A stretch of 7,126 nucleotides of DNA from Ignavibacteriales bacterium (lineage in GTDB: Bacteria > Bacteroidota > Ignavibacteria > T3Sed10-11), in the NCBI GenBank assembly GCA_003560935.1, contig PWJF01000413.1, positions 1-7,126 on the forward strand, in the 5' to 3' direction. Of the stretch, positions 6,319 to 7,126 are shown one piece after another. Numbering within the stretch: the first letter of the stretch is position 1; each line of letters opens with the position of its first letter. Position numbers and translations under genes: made by a program. The notes beneath the pieces were generated by a model. That model saw only the letters and a program-made list of their open reading frames with translations, was not told where the DNA came from and ran no database searches.

Positions 6319-6346
6319 ATGGAATCAATTCCATGGAATCAATTCC
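6319..6346 (+). repeat. Tandem 14-bp duplication with internal palindromes, possible operator
   Basis: The unit ATGGAATCAATTCC occurs twice back to back. Each unit contains the inverted arms GGAAT and ATTCC separated by CA, so the DNA offers two adjacent dyads 14 bp apart plus a third across the junction (ATTCCATGGAAT). It ends 14 bases before the ATG at 6361. The unit length is not a multiple of three, which argues that this DNA is regulatory rather than coding. Confidence 0.6.
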
Positions 6347-6360
6347 CTACATACAACCAG

Positions 6361-6984
6361 ATGAAATCCGGCATGAAAACTGACAGACAACTTGTCTACA
6401 TCCCCATCATCCACACCGAAACGGATATGGGCGGCCTCGGCAAAACCCTGAGCAAGGTTGCTCTCAGGGAATTCGGGGAAGAATCCAGATTGAAAAAGCA
6501 GGACGTTACCAACCGGATGTGGGAGAACATAGAAAAGGCGGTTCAAAACCTCAACCTGACCTTCAGTAAAGTGCGGCTCTATCAGGACGGCCTGCCCGAG
6601 TGCGGAAGAGAGGCCGATATTGTGAGGGATCTGGCCGCCGGGGGAAGCCGCAATCATCAGCTTCTGATCAGATTGATGGAAAAAGGGGCCTCCTTGGTGG
6701 GTACTGAATCGCCGGCCCTTCTTGTCCAGGAATACGAAATAATCAGGCAGATGATGCAGGCCCGCGACGGCCCGGATGACCGGGAGGCCTTTTCCCGGCT
6801 GAAGGCGATGGGCGAAAGGATCCTGAAGGAGAGGGACCTGTACATAGCCCGGCGCATCAACGCCACCCTGGAGCACGGCGAGACCGGCATCCTCTTTCTG
6901 GGCATGCTCCACAACCTTGAAGGCATGCTGGATGAAGAGATCATGGTGAGCTATCCTCTTTACAGACCACCGGTGAGCGGCTGA
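6361..6984 (+). CDS. Uncharacterised protein with a TraB/ChaN-like C-terminal pattern
   Basis: I do not recognise this protein with confidence. From 6361 it is 207 aa; from the next ATG at 6373 it is 203 aa, and neither start has a clear Shine-Dalgarno site. It has no signal peptide or membrane segment. Visible features (numbering from 6361) are an N-terminal strand LVYIPIIHTETDMGGL (about 10-25), the conserved-looking VRLYQDGLPECG (about 71-82), GTESPALLVQEY (about 119-130), a central charged helix, and near the C-terminus ERDLYIARRI (about 164-173) followed by GILFLGMLHNLEG (about 181-193). An R-D-x-x-I-A-x-x-I segment followed by a G-x-x-H strand recalls the TraB/Tiki/ChaN/EreA superfamily of putative hydrolases, and the N-terminal IHTE could be the matching first motif. 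That assignment is inference only. The frame is open back to TTG at 6277, but the 14-bp tandem duplication there makes a downstream start more likely. Confidence 0.72.
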   Translation: MKSGMKTDRQLVYIPIIHTETDMGGLGKTLSKVALREFGEESRLKKQDVTNRMWENIEKAVQNLNLTFSKVRLYQDGLPECGREADIVRDLAAGGSRNHQLLIRLMEKGASLVGTESPALLVQEYEIIRQMMQARDGPDDREAFSRLKAMGERILKERDLYIARRINATLEHGETGILFLGMLHNLEGMLDEEIMVSYPLYRPPVSG

Positions 6985-7081
6985 ATGCCGGGTGATGTCC
7001 GACACTTTCGGGAAGGATCGATTCCGTCATTAATTTAACCCTGCATAACTTGGCCTTGTTCAGCGGACATAAAATGTGTGC

Positions 7082-7095
7082 GTGATCCATAATCC
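7082..7095 (-). repeat. Inverted copy of the GGATTAN heptamer (two units)
   Basis: Read on the minus strand this is GGATTAT then GGATCAC, the same two-heptamer motif seen at 4004-4066, in opposite orientation and again in an intergenic leader. Confidence 0.5.
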
Positions 7096-7108
7096 TTACT
7101 TAACCCTT

Positions 7109-7126
7109 GGGGAGAGCGTGAAGATG
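7109..7126 (+). CDS. Start of a plus-strand gene cut off by the window edge
   Basis: A strong Shine-Dalgarno site, GGGGAG (7109-7114), stands nine bases before an ATG that occupies the last three bases (7124-7126). Only the start codon is inside the window, so the product cannot be named. A GTG at 7118 lies too close to the ribosome site to be the preferred start. Upstream, 6985-7108 holds no gene, an inverted heptamer pair at 7082-7095, and AT-rich DNA around 7028-7049 and 7068-7074 that could supply a promoter. Confidence 0.45.

Larger units (their letters stand above)
5989..6360. other. Long intergenic region after the sensor kinase
   Basis: No gene is supported here. It contains a 14-bp stem at 5994-6045, a 9-bp hairpin at 6176-6205, a GC-rich CCGG-rich segment around 6091-6108, an unused AGGAG at 6247-6251, and a tandem 14-bp duplication at 6319-6346 just before the next gene. 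The frame of the next gene stays open back to a TTG at 6277, so part of this stretch could be coding if translation starts upstream. Confidence 0.5.

Noticed and set aside
6325..7005. Minus-strand open frame of 226 codons
   Set aside because: It is the antisense shadow of the plus-strand gene at 6361-6984; the plus frame has the better protein character.

Overview
The window looks chromosomal and comes from a Gram-negative, moderately GC-rich bacterium. The coding style fits a Desulfobacterota-type (deltaproteobacterial) organism: soluble multi-PAS NtrB-like kinases, a REC-HDOD regulator and a short Sll1863-type coiled-coil protein. This placement is an inference from gene style, not from a marker gene. 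I see no tRNA, rRNA, CRISPR array or transposase.

Layout. Positions 1-222 are a leader without a gene, followed by a small coiled-coil stress-type protein (223-513, +) with its own hairpin and T-run. From about 602 to 2218 the minus strand carries the remains of a trehalose-from-glycogen locus. The first 17 codons or so of a TreX/GlgX-type debranching enzyme run straight into the middle of a maltooligosyltrehalose synthase gene (treY). The treY remnant has two in-frame stop codons, a large internal deletion and a one-base deletion. Positions 2219-2616 hold no gene; they contain two adjacent hairpins and the terminator of the next gene.

At 2617-3843 (-) is a REC-HDOD response regulator of 408 aa. 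A 303-bp gap separates it from a divergent 613-aa cytoplasmic PAS-PAS-PAS-HisKA-HATPase sensor kinase at 4147-5988 (+). The gap has a plausible sigma70-type promoter for the regulator with a perfect 14-bp palindrome in its spacer, plus a heptamer repeat (GGATTAN) that keeps a strict 7-bp phase. The two genes are good candidates for a kinase/regulator pair.

Downstream, 5989-6360 contains two strong hairpins and a tandem 14-bp duplication just before an unrecognised 207-aa protein (6361-6984, +). Its C-terminal G-x-x-H pattern recalls the TraB/ChaN/EreA superfamily. The window ends on a ribosome binding site and the start codon of another plus-strand gene (7124).

The main points of interest are the deletion-scarred treX-treY remnant, the operator-like and repeated DNA in the regulator/kinase intergenic region, and the uncharacterised protein with unusual upstream DNA. 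I do not see a clearly new multi-gene system.
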